From Oscillospiraceae bacterium (GTDB lineage: Bacteria; Bacillota; Clostridia; Oscillospirales; Ruminococcaceae), in NCBI GenBank assembly GCA_900770195.1, contig CAAGJI010000092.1, forward strand, positions 112,458-176,457: DNA of 64,000 nt. The letters are read 5' to 3'. The notes beneath the pieces were generated by a model that was not told the DNA's origin, ran no database searches, and saw nothing but the letters and a program-made list of their open reading frames with translations. Shown here in pieces: positions 17,270-26,568 of the stretch. The translations under genes were made by a program, and so were the position numbers. How positions within the stretch are numbered: the stretch's first letter is position 1; every line of letters begins with the position of its first letter.

Positions 17270-18568
17270 ATGGAAAAAAATGAACTGAACAAATATATTG
17301 AAAAAGAATTTGACAATATAGTATCTGATTTAAAAGATATTATAGCTGTGAAAAGTGTTTCTGTCAAATCAAACGATAAAAAAATGCCATTTGGTTCAGA
17401 ATGTGCAAAGGTTCTTGAAATTTTTTTAAAAAAAGCTGAAAAATCAGGATTTAAAACAAACAATATAGATAATTATGCAGGAACAATATCTTTTGATGAA
17501 AAAGAAGCTGAACTAGGAATATTATGCCATCTTGATGTTGTACCTGTTAATGAATCTGGCTGGACGATTACAAAGCCTTTTGAATCTGTTGTAAAAGATG
17601 GTAAAATTTATGGAAGAGGTGCAATAGATGACAAAGGTCCTGCAATTGCTGTTTTATATGCAATGAAAATCATAAAAGAAATGAATATAAAACTAAAAAA
17701 AGGACTTAAATTCATAGTTGGATGTGATGAAGAAAATGGTTCATCTGATATGGAATATTACAAACAAAAAGAAAATTTTCCAAAATACGTTTTTACACCT
17801 GATGGTGATTTTCCTGTTATCAATTTTGAAAAAGGTATGCTGAGAGTAAAGTTTTCATGCAATATTGAAAACAGCAAAGTTGTTTCAATAAGTGGTGGAA
17901 ATATAATAAATGCTGTGCCTGAAAAAGCAAAAGTACTATTTTCAGATGATTCAGTTATAAATGAAATTGGAAAACCGGCTCATGCTTCTACTCCACAAAA
18001 AGGTGATAATGCATTAACAAAACTTATTGATACCTTATCAAAAAATACAAATGAATCTGTATGGAAAAAAATTTCAAATCTTTTCCCATATGGTGAAAAC
18101 GATGGCAAAAGTCTTGGTATTTATTCTGAAGATGATGAAACAGGCAAAACAACCTGTGTTTTCAGTGTTGCTGATATAAAGAACAACTATTTTGAGGGAT
18201 ATTTCGATGTAAGATTTCCAAAAAATGTCAAACTTGAAGAAATTACCAAAACAATAAAAAACAAACTGAATGAAAATGGTTTTGACTGTGAGTTTATTCT
18301 TAAAGAAGATTATCACTATGTTTCTTCTGACAGCGACTTTGTTAAAAAATTGCTGAAAGTATACGAGTCTGAAACAGGTGAAAAAGCTTCTCCGCTTGCA
18401 ATAGGCGGTGGAACATATGTTCATGATATTGATGGTGGTGTTGCATTTGGTGCAGAATTTCCGGGTGAAAATAATAATATGCATGGAAATGATGAATTTA
18501 TAAAGGTTGAAAGTCTTAAAAAAAGCATCAGATTATATATAAATGCAATACTTGAAATATGCGGATAA
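17270..18568 (+). CDS. M20-family dipeptidase (PepV/Sapep-like)
   Basis: The 432-residue metallopeptidase of the PepV/Sapep group hydrolyses dipeptides or related short amides in the cytosol with two metal ions. Metal ligands are visible as LCHLDVVPV (His, Asp), GAIDDKGPAIAVL (bridging Asp), CDEENGSSD (Glu pair, general base) and a C-terminal GGGTYVHDI with His. HASTPQKGDNAL belongs to the lid domain and its substrate-binding His. AGGAG lies upstream of the ATG. Its place between replication and recombination genes seems to reflect operon packing, not a shared pathway. Confidence 0.85.
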   Translation: MEKNELNKYIEKEFDNIVSDLKDIIAVKSVSVKSNDKKMPFGSECAKVLEIFLKKAEKSGFKTNNIDNYAGTISFDEKEAELGILCHLDVVPVNESGWTITKPFESVVKDGKIYGRGAIDDKGPAIAVLYAMKIIKEMNIKLKKGLKFIVGCDEENGSSDMEYYKQKENFPKYVFTPDGDFPVINFEKGMLRVKFSCNIENSKVVSISGGNIINAVPEKAKVLFSDDSVINEIGKPAHASTPQKGDNALTKLIDTLSKNTNESVWKKISNLFPYGENDGKSLGIYSEDDETGKTTCVFSVADIKNNYFEGYFDVRFPKNVKLEEITKTIKNKLNENGFDCEFILKEDYHYVSSDSDFVKKLLKVYESETGEKASPLAIGGGTYVHDIDGGVAFGAEFPGENNNMHGNDEFIKVESLKKSIRLYINAILEICG

Positions 18569-18580
18569 AAGGAGTTTATT

Positions 18581-21500
18581 TTGATAAATATATATTATGG
18601 TGGTTCTGGTACAGGCAAAAGTACCGCCTTGAAAAAAATACTAAAAAAAGAGGCAGAAAATCGCTCTGAAATAATTACACTTATACCCGAACAGTATTCT
18701 TTTGTTTATGAAAACAGCATATATGATATGTTAGGTGCTGATAAATTCAGTGAAATATCTTGCGAAAGTTTTAAATCAATGACAAGAAATATACTAAAAA
18801 AATACGGTACAGGTGTGCTTGGTCTTGAATATGCAAGTGATATATCAAAATATATTATTCTTCACAAAAGCATAAACAGTGTTTATTCAAACCTTGTGTA
18901 CTACAAGAAAACAGCAAAACAAAATGACTTTTTAGCTGATATTTTTAAACTTATAAACACTTTTAGAAAATCTGAAATTATGCCTGATTTTTTCTATGAA
19001 AAAATTGGTAATGCAGAAGATGACCTTGGTTTAAAAGCAAGAGATATAAGCATTATATACAGCAAATATATGTCTGAAATGGAAAGACTTAACAAAAAAG
19101 ACCTTACAACAGACCTTGCAGAAGCTGTAAAAATAGCAAGCGTGAATGGATATTTTGACAATAAAATTATTTTTATGGATGAATATGAAAGTTTCAGTCA
19201 GGATCAATATTCTGTTATAGAAAAGATGATTGCCTCCTGTAAAGATTTTTATATAGCAATAAGAACACAGAATCCTTTTGAAAAAAATGATAATCTTTTT
19301 GAATCAGGAAATATAACATTCAGCAAAATCAAAGATATTGCAAATAAATACAATAAAGAAATAAAAGTGAAAAAATTTGAAGAAAATTTCAGATTTCATA
19401 ACAACCCTTCCCTTTCTGATTTAAGCAGATACTGTTTTAAATCAGGAATACCAACTAGTAAAAAAAGCCATAATATAAAAATATTTGAAGCTGAAAACAT
19501 ATATTCCGAAGCAGATTATATAGCTGCTTCTATTAAACATCTTATTATTGAAAATAAATGTCATTATGGAGATATAGCTGTATTAACAAATAATCTTTCA
19601 ACATACAGTATGCATCTTGAAAGTGCATTCAAAAGATATGAAATACCATATAATTTAAGTATAAGAAAAAGCACAGCATATATGCCTCTTATGCAGTATA
19701 TTTCCGCTTTATTTGAAATGATAACTTTAAAAACACCTTCAACAGAAGCAATTTTAAGATACATAAAAACAGGTCTTTACAATACAGATAACATCAATAT
19801 ATCAAAATACCTGCCTTCACTTGAAAAATATGTATATACATGGAATATCCGTGGTGAACAGTGGTTTAAACCTTTTCCATGTGAAGATGACGATAAAGAT
19901 TCCCAAAGATCTGAAAAAATAAGACAGGTTATTATAACTCCTGTTTCTGAACTTATTGCTGATTGCCAAAAAGCTGAAACATATAAAGAAATATGTTCTT
20001 GTATTGTAAATTTTATGGAAGAACAGAAAATTGACATAAGACTCAGTAAAAAGGATTTTGGCAATGATAAAGTAAACAGTTCCATGGAACTGATATGGAA
20101 TAACTTTATTGAAATAATAAATTCTATTGTTGAAACAATGGGAAATGAAGAAGCTGATTTAAAGGAATTTTGCAGAATTTTTTTGGTAAGTGCAGAAAGA
20201 ATAGAATTTGATATGCCTCCTATGATGCTTGACAGTGTGGAAATTGCTGATGCTAAAACGGCAAGAACATATGAACCAAAATATGTTTTTATCCCCGGTG
20301 TTAATGAAGATGTTTTTCCTCTGATTCAAGATGAAAAAAGTCTTTTTACTGATTTAGAAAAGAAACAGATTTCTGAAAAAATTATAGATATTTTTTATTC
20401 TCAACAGCATATAAATGCTGACTCCTGCCTTGCTGCATATAAGGCCGTATCTTGTGCGTCTGATGGAATTTGTTTTACTTATGCAATGTCTGGGGCAGAT
20501 GGACAAAAAATGTATCCGTCTGATATTGTAACCAGAATAGAAAATATCTTTCCGGAATCAAATAATTTAAAAATAAAATATGATGATGTTCCTGCTGAAT
20601 TTTACGCTGTAACATATGAAGGAGCATATTATCGTTATATTTTGCTTGGAAATGAAAATATCAAAAACAAAAAAACTCTTGAAGAGTTTTTAAAAACATC
20701 AGAAGAATATTCAGAAAAAATAAACTATCTGAAAAACATTTCTGAAATACCTGATTTTAAAATAAAAAACAAAACTCTTTTGAAAAAGATACTTGGAGAT
20801 AAAATATATGTATCTCCTACTTCAATTGAAGATTATGAAAAATGTCCTTTTATATATTTTTGCAAAAGAGTGCTTAAAGTTTACAAACCTATACAAAAAG
20901 ATATAAACCCTATTGAAAAAGGCAATGTTATTCATTATATTCTTGAAAAAACTTTGTCTGAAATATCAAAAGATGAATTTATAACACTTTCTGATGAAAA
21001 TCTGAAAAAATACTCTCAGAAATATGGTAAAGAATACTTTGATATTGCTTTAAAAGGCGGACTTTCTGTTCTACCAAGAATGAAAACAACTTTTACAAAA
21101 ATAGTTGATGATTCTCAAAACGTTCTTAAACATCTGAAAAAAGAATTTGAAAAATCTTCATTTGTACCAACACAATTTGAATTTTCAATTGGTCAAAACA
21201 GTGATACAAAGCTTGAATTTACTCTTTCTAACGGATGTGTTATGTCTGTAAATGGCAAAATAGACAGAATTGATACCGCCGAACTTTCTGATGGAAGAAA
21301 AGCGGTAAGAGTAGTTGACTACAAAACAGGCAAACATATTTTCAGCAGACAAAAAATATATGACGGTTTTGACTGTCAGATGTTTTTATACCTTTTTTCT
21401 GTTACAGAAGATAATAATATATATTCTGAATACATTCCGGCTGGTGTTTTATATATGCCATCTGGAACTATTCCAAACAGGACAGAATCCGGAAATAATT

Positions 21501-21946
21501 ACGAGGAAGATATTGATGATTATATAAATTCAACATTTGGAATGAGCGGAATTGTACTTAATGACCCTGTTATTATTAATTCTATGGAAAAAGATTCTAA
21601 AGCTGTTTTTATTCCCGTTTCAATAGACGGTAAGACAAGAAAAGGTGACAGTGACTCTCTCCTGCTTTCTGAACACCAAATGAAAATATTAAAAGACTAC
21701 ATAAACAAAATAATGGTTTCAGCAGGTGATAATATATATAATGGTGAATTTAACTGTATGCCTTATATAAGTTCAGAAAGAATAACATGTGATAACTGTG
21801 ATTATTCTGAAATATGCCGTGTTGCAGCTTATAAAGATGAAATCTCAAGAATGGAAAATAAAATACAGAAAAAGGATTTTATGGATCTTATTTCTGAATC
21901 GCTGAATAATGAGAAAGGAGAAAATCAGGATGGAATGGACCAGTAA
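18581..21946 (+). CDS. addB: Helicase-exonuclease AddAB, AddB subunit
   Basis: The 1121-residue AddB subunit works with AddA in processing of double-strand breaks. Walker A GGSGTGKSTAL lies at the N terminus; the central region is a degenerate UvrD-like helicase. The C-terminal PD-(D/E)XK nuclease shows VRVVDYKTGKH near residue 910. Four Cys of the AddB Fe-S cluster are visible: DYEKCPF near 750 and the CDNCDYSEIC set near 1075. The start is a TTG at 18581 with AAAGGAG 7 bases upstream; no in-frame ATG fits. The end overlaps addA by 17 bp, which implies coupling. Confidence 0.92.
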   Translation: MINIYYGGSGTGKSTALKKILKKEAENRSEIITLIPEQYSFVYENSIYDMLGADKFSEISCESFKSMTRNILKKYGTGVLGLEYASDISKYIILHKSINSVYSNLVYYKKTAKQNDFLADIFKLINTFRKSEIMPDFFYEKIGNAEDDLGLKARDISIIYSKYMSEMERLNKKDLTTDLAEAVKIASVNGYFDNKIIFMDEYESFSQDQYSVIEKMIASCKDFYIAIRTQNPFEKNDNLFESGNITFSKIKDIANKYNKEIKVKKFEENFRFHNNPSLSDLSRYCFKSGIPTSKKSHNIKIFEAENIYSEADYIAASIKHLIIENKCHYGDIAVLTNNLSTYSMHLESAFKRYEIPYNLSIRKSTAYMPLMQYISALFEMITLKTPSTEAILRYIKTGLYNTDNINISKYLPSLEKYVYTWNIRGEQWFKPFPCEDDDKDSQRSEKIRQVIITPVSELIADCQKAETYKEICSCIVNFMEEQKIDIRLSKKDFGNDKVNSSMELIWNNFIEIINSIVETMGNEEADLKEFCRIFLVSAERIEFDMPPMMLDSVEIADAKTARTYEPKYVFIPGVNEDVFPLIQDEKSLFTDLEKKQISEKIIDIFYSQQHINADSCLAAYKAVSCASDGICFTYAMSGADGQKMYPSDIVTRIENIFPESNNLKIKYDDVPAEFYAVTYEGAYYRYILLGNENIKNKKTLEEFLKTSEEYSEKINYLKNISEIPDFKIKNKTLLKKILGDKIYVSPTSIEDYEKCPFIYFCKRVLKVYKPIQKDINPIEKGNVIHYILEKTLSEISKDEFITLSDENLKKYSQKYGKEYFDIALKGGLSVLPRMKTTFTKIVDDSQNVLKHLKKEFEKSSFVPTQFEFSIGQNSDTKLEFTLSNGCVMSVNGKIDRIDTAELSDGRKAVRVVDYKTGKHIFSRQKIYDGFDCQMFLYLFSVTEDNNIYSEYIPAGVLYMPSGTIPNRTESGNNYEEDIDDYINSTFGMSGIVLNDPVIINSMEKDSKAVFIPVSIDGKTRKGDSDSLLLSEHQMKILKDYINKIMVSAGDNIYNGEFNCMPYISSERITCDNCDYSEICRVAAYKDEISRMENKIQKKDFMDLISESLNNEKGENQDGMDQ

Positions 21947-24900
21947 GCAGCAACAGGCCATTGATGCAAGGGGTAGTTCTGTGATTGTTTCAGCTGCTGC
22001 GGGAAGTGGTAAAACTGCTATTCTCGTTGAAAGAATAACAAAAATATTACTTGATGAAAATAATAAAACTCCTGCTGACAAGCTTGTTGTCGTAACTTTT
22101 ACAAATGATGCCGCTGCTGAAATAAAGAAAAGACTCAGAGATGCAATATCAAAAAAAGCATCAGAAAATCCTGAAAATCAATGGCTGAAGGAACAGCAGA
22201 TTCTTTTAAGAAAAGCAAAAATTTCAACAATACATACTTTTTGCTATTCTATAATAAGAGATAATCTGGATGATGAAAAACTTACTTCTTCATTCAGAAT
22301 ACTTGATACAACAGAAGCTGAATTGCTTAAATCAGAAGCAATAGATAATACTCTTAATAAATGGCACGAAGAACATACTCAGGAAATATATTATCTTCTT
22401 GATAATATTTGTGATAATGATGATTCAAACATAGAGGCAATTTTAAAAGAACTTGATGATTTTCTTTCTTCTGTAACATTCAGAGATGTATGGATTGAAA
22501 AAGCAAAAAATGAGTTGTCCGTTCCATATTTTGAATCTGAATACTACAAAAAAAACAAATCAGACATTGAAGAAGAAATAGAAGAAATAAAAGCAATTGT
22601 TGAAAAAGCACTTGAAAACAGCTTTGGAATTTTTTCTGATGAACCTTATTTAATATCTGAAATAATTCAGTCAGACAAAAACATTCTTGGAATAGTCTGT
22701 AATAACCTTGTAAATAACATTAGCAACCCTTTACCTGATTTTCAGAAATTTACCCAGAAAAAAAAGAACTGTGAAGACCCTGATGAAAAAGCAAGAATAA
22801 AAAACATCAGGGATAATTACAAGGAAAAAATTATTTCAATTTCAGAAAAAACAAATAAATTTATTTTATCAGGTGAAAGCGAATTTAAAAAAACTTGTGA
22901 TATATTTGATATTATCATCAAAATATACAATGATTTTCGTGAAAAGGAACTTTCTTTGAAAAAAGAAAAAAATTCTCTTTCATTTGCTGATGCAGAAGAA
23001 ATGGTTATTGATATTCTTTGTGAACACGATAAAAATGGAAAAATATATCCAAAAGAAATTCTTGAAAAAATATCTTCTCAGTATGATGTTATAATGATAG
23101 ATGAATTTCAGGATTCTAATAATAAACAGGATATGATTTTTAAGCTTCTGTCTAAAGATAAAATAATTGCTGATGACAAAATAGTTTATGGTGATAATGT
23201 TTTTATTGTTGGCGATGTAAAACAGTCTATATACAGTTTCAGACAGGCAAACCCTGACAACTTCACTAATATTATAAATTCGGCTGTCACTTACGGTGAA
23301 GATAACTCAGGCAGTATGCATAAAATATATCTTAACACCAATTTCAGAAGTTCAAAATATGTCATAGATTTTGTAAACAGCTTTTTCAGAGACTATATGT
23401 CTGAATTATGCGGTGATGTTAAATATGATGAAAATGAACAGCTTAATTACGGCAGTAAAGCTTTTGAAAATTCTGAAAAATTAAATGTTGACTGTAAAAC
23501 AAAATTTTTAGTAATAAGCAATGATATTGATAAAAATGATAAAGCTGAAGAAAAAGCTGTTGCAGAAAAAATAAATTCTATGCTTTTAAATGAAACTGTT
23601 GTTTTTGACAAAAATGGTACGTCAAGAAAATGCAGACCGTCTGATTTTTGCATAATAGTAAGAAAAAATTCAATTGTTTCAGATTTCAGAAAAGCTCTCT
23701 CTGAATATGGAATAAGTGTTGAAGGCGAAAAAGAAGAAGGTTACCTTCAATCAGAAGAAATAGCAGTTCTCATAAATATGCTGCGAATAATAAACAATCC
23801 TTCTCTTGACCTTTCCTGCACATCTGTGCTTATGTCACCTATGTTTATGTTCAGTTCTGATGACATGCTTATTTTAAAAGATATTTCATATTCATCTGAA
23901 AATAAAAAAGGAAGAACAGTTATAAGTTCTGTTATGTTTGCCGCAGAATCACCTGATGTTCCTGCTTATTTAAAAAATAAATGTGTGGATTTTCTGGAAA
24001 AATTTGACGAACTCAGAAAATTTGCTGTTTACAGCGACCTTACTTCCCTTGTTCAGAAAATATATGAAGTAACAGGATATTCAGCTGTTGTAGGATATAA
24101 TAAAGACGGAAGAAAAAAGACTTCAAATTTAAGGCTTATGTTTCATTATACAAAAGAATATTCAGAAAAAAACGGTTCATCTTCCTCACTTTCCGGATTT
24201 CTTATGTATATTGATAAAATGAACAAAAACAAAGCAAACTTTACTCAGGCAACTTCAGAAAAAAACGACTCTGTACAGATAAAAACATATCATGGTTCAA
24301 AAGGTCTTGAATTTCCGTTTGTATTTGTTGTCGGTACGCATTCTAAATTTTCCGATAATGATAAAAAGAAAAATACAGCCTTGTTACCTGATGGTTCAGT
24401 ATCTTTCAAAATGTACAACAAAGATGAATACAAAACTATAACACCCATAGAATTTAACAGAATAAACAAGGTAAAATCTATGAGGCAGACAAGCGAAGAA
24501 ATGAGATTGTTTTATGTTGCTCTGACTCGTGCAAGACAACAGCTTTTTATAACTTTCGACAACAGAAAAATTGCAAAAAAAGCAAGGGCAAAAATCTCAA
24601 CTGAACTTAGTGTGTTCAGTAAAGAAAAAGCTGCTGTAAATGCTAAAAGTATGGCTGAATGGCTTTTTATGTATCTTTATGACAAATGTGATTCAGAAGA
24701 TTTTACATCAAGCGTCCAAAACAAATATTTTGATATTGAAAATATTAATGAAAGCATAACACTTTTGCAGACAGCTGATTTTGATGAAAATGAAAAACAA
24801 TTTGAAATTGACAGAAATGTCATAGACAAACTCTTAAAAGAAGCAAATTTTGAATACAGTTCGGATATGTTTGAAGTTGAAGCAAGAAAAAGCGTTTCTG

Positions 24901-25562
24901 ATATTGTTAAAGATAATGAATGCAGACAAAATAAACAATCAGATGATATTATAACTGATATTCAGGAATTCAGACAAAGACCAAGAAAATGGTCAAGACC
25001 TGATTTTATGCTTGAAAAAGGCAATCTGAAAAGCAATGAACGAGGAACTGCTGTCCATAAATTTTTTCAATATGTTGATTTTAAAAATGCATTTTTAAAT
25101 ATTGAAAATGAAAGAAAAAGGTTGCTCGAAAACGGTTTTCTTAATCAAGTTTATATTGACGCCGTTCCGGACCAGTATATCAGAGATTTTGTTTCTTCAA
25201 AAATCTATTCTATGCTTTCTGAAACTCAAAAAGAAAAAATATACAGAGAAAAGCAGATTCTTGTTAAAATGAAAGATCTGTATTATGCTGAACCTATTGA
25301 AATACTTGAAAAATATAAAAATACCGATACTATGCTCAAAGGTGTAATTGACCTTTATTTTATAGATAAAAACGGCGATATTATACTGGTTGATTATAAA
25401 ACTGATAAATTAAAAACAGAACAGGAATTTATTTCCAGATATTCAGACCAGATAAATATTTATGCTGCTGCTTTGAAATGCATAGAGGGTAAAAAAGTCA
25501 AAAAAATGTATCTTTTCTCTTTTGTGCTGAAAAAAGAAATTGAAATACCATTTTTAAAATAA
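21930..25562 (+). CDS. addA: Helicase-exonuclease AddAB, AddA subunit
   Basis: The 1210-residue AddA is the motor and nuclease subunit. It begins EWTSKQQQAIDARGSS (Q motif), then Walker A VSAAAGSGKTAILVERI, Walker B MIDEFQDSNNKQ, GDVKQSIYSFRQA (motif III), KTYHGSKGLEFPFVFVVG (motif V) and YVALTRARQQLF (motif VI). The C-terminal nuclease shows DIILVDYKTDKL. I start it at the ATG at 21930, about 9 bases after AAAGGAG, which begins inside the end of addB; the frame could extend seven codons further but would cover the ribosome site. Together with AddB it processes DNA ends to Chi-like sites for RecA loading. Confidence 0.95.
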   Translation: MEWTSKQQQAIDARGSSVIVSAAAGSGKTAILVERITKILLDENNKTPADKLVVVTFTNDAAAEIKKRLRDAISKKASENPENQWLKEQQILLRKAKISTIHTFCYSIIRDNLDDEKLTSSFRILDTTEAELLKSEAIDNTLNKWHEEHTQEIYYLLDNICDNDDSNIEAILKELDDFLSSVTFRDVWIEKAKNELSVPYFESEYYKKNKSDIEEEIEEIKAIVEKALENSFGIFSDEPYLISEIIQSDKNILGIVCNNLVNNISNPLPDFQKFTQKKKNCEDPDEKARIKNIRDNYKEKIISISEKTNKFILSGESEFKKTCDIFDIIIKIYNDFREKELSLKKEKNSLSFADAEEMVIDILCEHDKNGKIYPKEILEKISSQYDVIMIDEFQDSNNKQDMIFKLLSKDKIIADDKIVYGDNVFIVGDVKQSIYSFRQANPDNFTNIINSAVTYGEDNSGSMHKIYLNTNFRSSKYVIDFVNSFFRDYMSELCGDVKYDENEQLNYGSKAFENSEKLNVDCKTKFLVISNDIDKNDKAEEKAVAEKINSMLLNETVVFDKNGTSRKCRPSDFCIIVRKNSIVSDFRKALSEYGISVEGEKEEGYLQSEEIAVLINMLRIINNPSLDLSCTSVLMSPMFMFSSDDMLILKDISYSSENKKGRTVISSVMFAAESPDVPAYLKNKCVDFLEKFDELRKFAVYSDLTSLVQKIYEVTGYSAVVGYNKDGRKKTSNLRLMFHYTKEYSEKNGSSSSLSGFLMYIDKMNKNKANFTQATSEKNDSVQIKTYHGSKGLEFPFVFVVGTHSKFSDNDKKKNTALLPDGSVSFKMYNKDEYKTITPIEFNRINKVKSMRQTSEEMRLFYVALTRARQQLFITFDNRKIAKKARAKISTELSVFSKEKAAVNAKSMAEWLFMYLYDKCDSEDFTSSVQNKYFDIENINESITLLQTADFDENEKQFEIDRNVIDKLLKEANFEYSSDMFEVEARKSVSDIVKDNECRQNKQSDDIITDIQEFRQRPRKWSRPDFMLEKGNLKSNERGTAVHKFFQYVDFKNAFLNIENERKRLLENGFLNQVYIDAVPDQYIRDFVSSKIYSMLSETQKEKIYREKQILVKMKDLYYAEPIEILEKYKNTDTMLKGVIDLYFIDKNGDIILVDYKTDKLKTEQEFISRYSDQINIYAAALKCIEGKKVKKMYLFSFVLKKEIEIPFLK

Positions 25563-25580
25563 AAATAAAAGGAAAACAGA

Positions 25581-26441
25581 ATGATAAATTTTACAGATAT
25601 AAACGAAGTCAGAAATATTTTAAATGAATATGATTTTAATTTTTCAAAATCTCTCGGACAGAATTTTCTGATTGATTCAACAGTTTGTCCGAGAATGGCT
25701 GAAATATGCGGTGCATCAGATGAATGCGGAGTAATTGAAATAGGAACAGGTATCGGAACATTAACATCTGAACTTGCTAAAAAAGGCGGTAAAGTTGTTA
25801 CTATGGAAGTTGATAAAAAACTTTATCCGATAATAGATAAAACTCTTGCTTATTTTGATAACATAAAAGTTTTGCATCAGGATGCTATGAAAAGTGACCT
25901 TAAAAAAATAATTGCAGAAGAATTTGAAAGCAAGGACGTTGCAGTATGTGCAAATCTTCCCTACTACATTACTTCTCCTATACTTATGTTTCTGCTTGAA
26001 AGCGGTATACAGTGGAGAAATATAACGGTAATGATACAAAAAGAAGTCGCTGACAGAATTTGTGCAGAACCGGGTAAAAAAAATACCGGTGCAATAACAT
26101 ATGCAATACGTTATTATGGCAAGGCTGAAAAATGCTTCACAGTGCCGTCAGGTTCGTTTGTGCCGCCTCCAAAGGTAAATTCATCAGTTATGAAGATAAC
26201 GCCTGACAGCAGCCTCAGAGAGCTTGTGAAAAATCCAAAAATATATTTTTCTCTTGTAAAAGCAGGATTTGCACAAAGAAGAAAAAGATTTACTAATTCA
26301 GTTTCTGCAAATCTCGGAATAGACAGAGAAACAATAACAAATATACTTAGAAAATTGGAAATAGATGAAAATGTCAGAATAGAACAAATGACAGCGGAAG
26401 AAGTCGCATCGGTTGCAAATGAAATAAATAAAATCAAATAA
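25581..26441 (+). CDS. rsmA: 16S rRNA (adenine1518-N6/adenine1519-N6)-dimethyltransferase
   Basis: RsmA/KsgA dimethylates two adenines near the 3' end of 16S rRNA, a late check in small-subunit assembly. The 286-residue protein shows SKSLGQNFLIDSTV at the N terminus, the SAM-binding loop EIGTGIGTLT, the catalytic NLPYYITSPI, and FAQRRKRFTNSV in the C-terminal helical domain. The ATG follows AAAGGA, 18 bp after addA. It is the last gene of the long operon. No clear terminator follows it, so some transcription may reach spoIIE. Confidence 0.95.
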   Translation: MINFTDINEVRNILNEYDFNFSKSLGQNFLIDSTVCPRMAEICGASDECGVIEIGTGIGTLTSELAKKGGKVVTMEVDKKLYPIIDKTLAYFDNIKVLHQDAMKSDLKKIIAEEFESKDVAVCANLPYYITSPILMFLLESGIQWRNITVMIQKEVADRICAEPGKKNTGAITYAIRYYGKAEKCFTVPSGSFVPPPKVNSSVMKITPDSSLRELVKNPKIYFSLVKAGFAQRRKRFTNSVSANLGIDRETITNILRKLEIDENVRIEQMTAEEVASVANEINKIK

Positions 26442-26461
26442 TAATAAATATATCCATATAC

Positions 26462-26516
26462 TGACAATAACCGCCAACCATAAATGACAAAATATATATC
26501 AAAGCTTGTGTATAAT
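26462..26516 (+). promoter_or_regulatory. spoIIE promoter with 21-bp spacer and two Spo0A-box-like sites
   Basis: TATAAT (26511-26516) is preceded, after 21 bases, by ATGACA (26484-26489). B. subtilis spoIIE is known for a sigma-A promoter with a 21-bp spacer that needs Spo0A-P. TGACAAA (26485-26491) overlaps this -35 and TGACAAT (26462-26468) lies 23 bp upstream. Each resembles the 0A box TGNCGAA, with one and two mismatches. The match is suggestive and was not tested. Confidence 0.45.
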
Positions 26517-26568
26517 TGTATAGACACTTTAATTTATAAAATAATTATACAGCAAGGAGAATTATATT

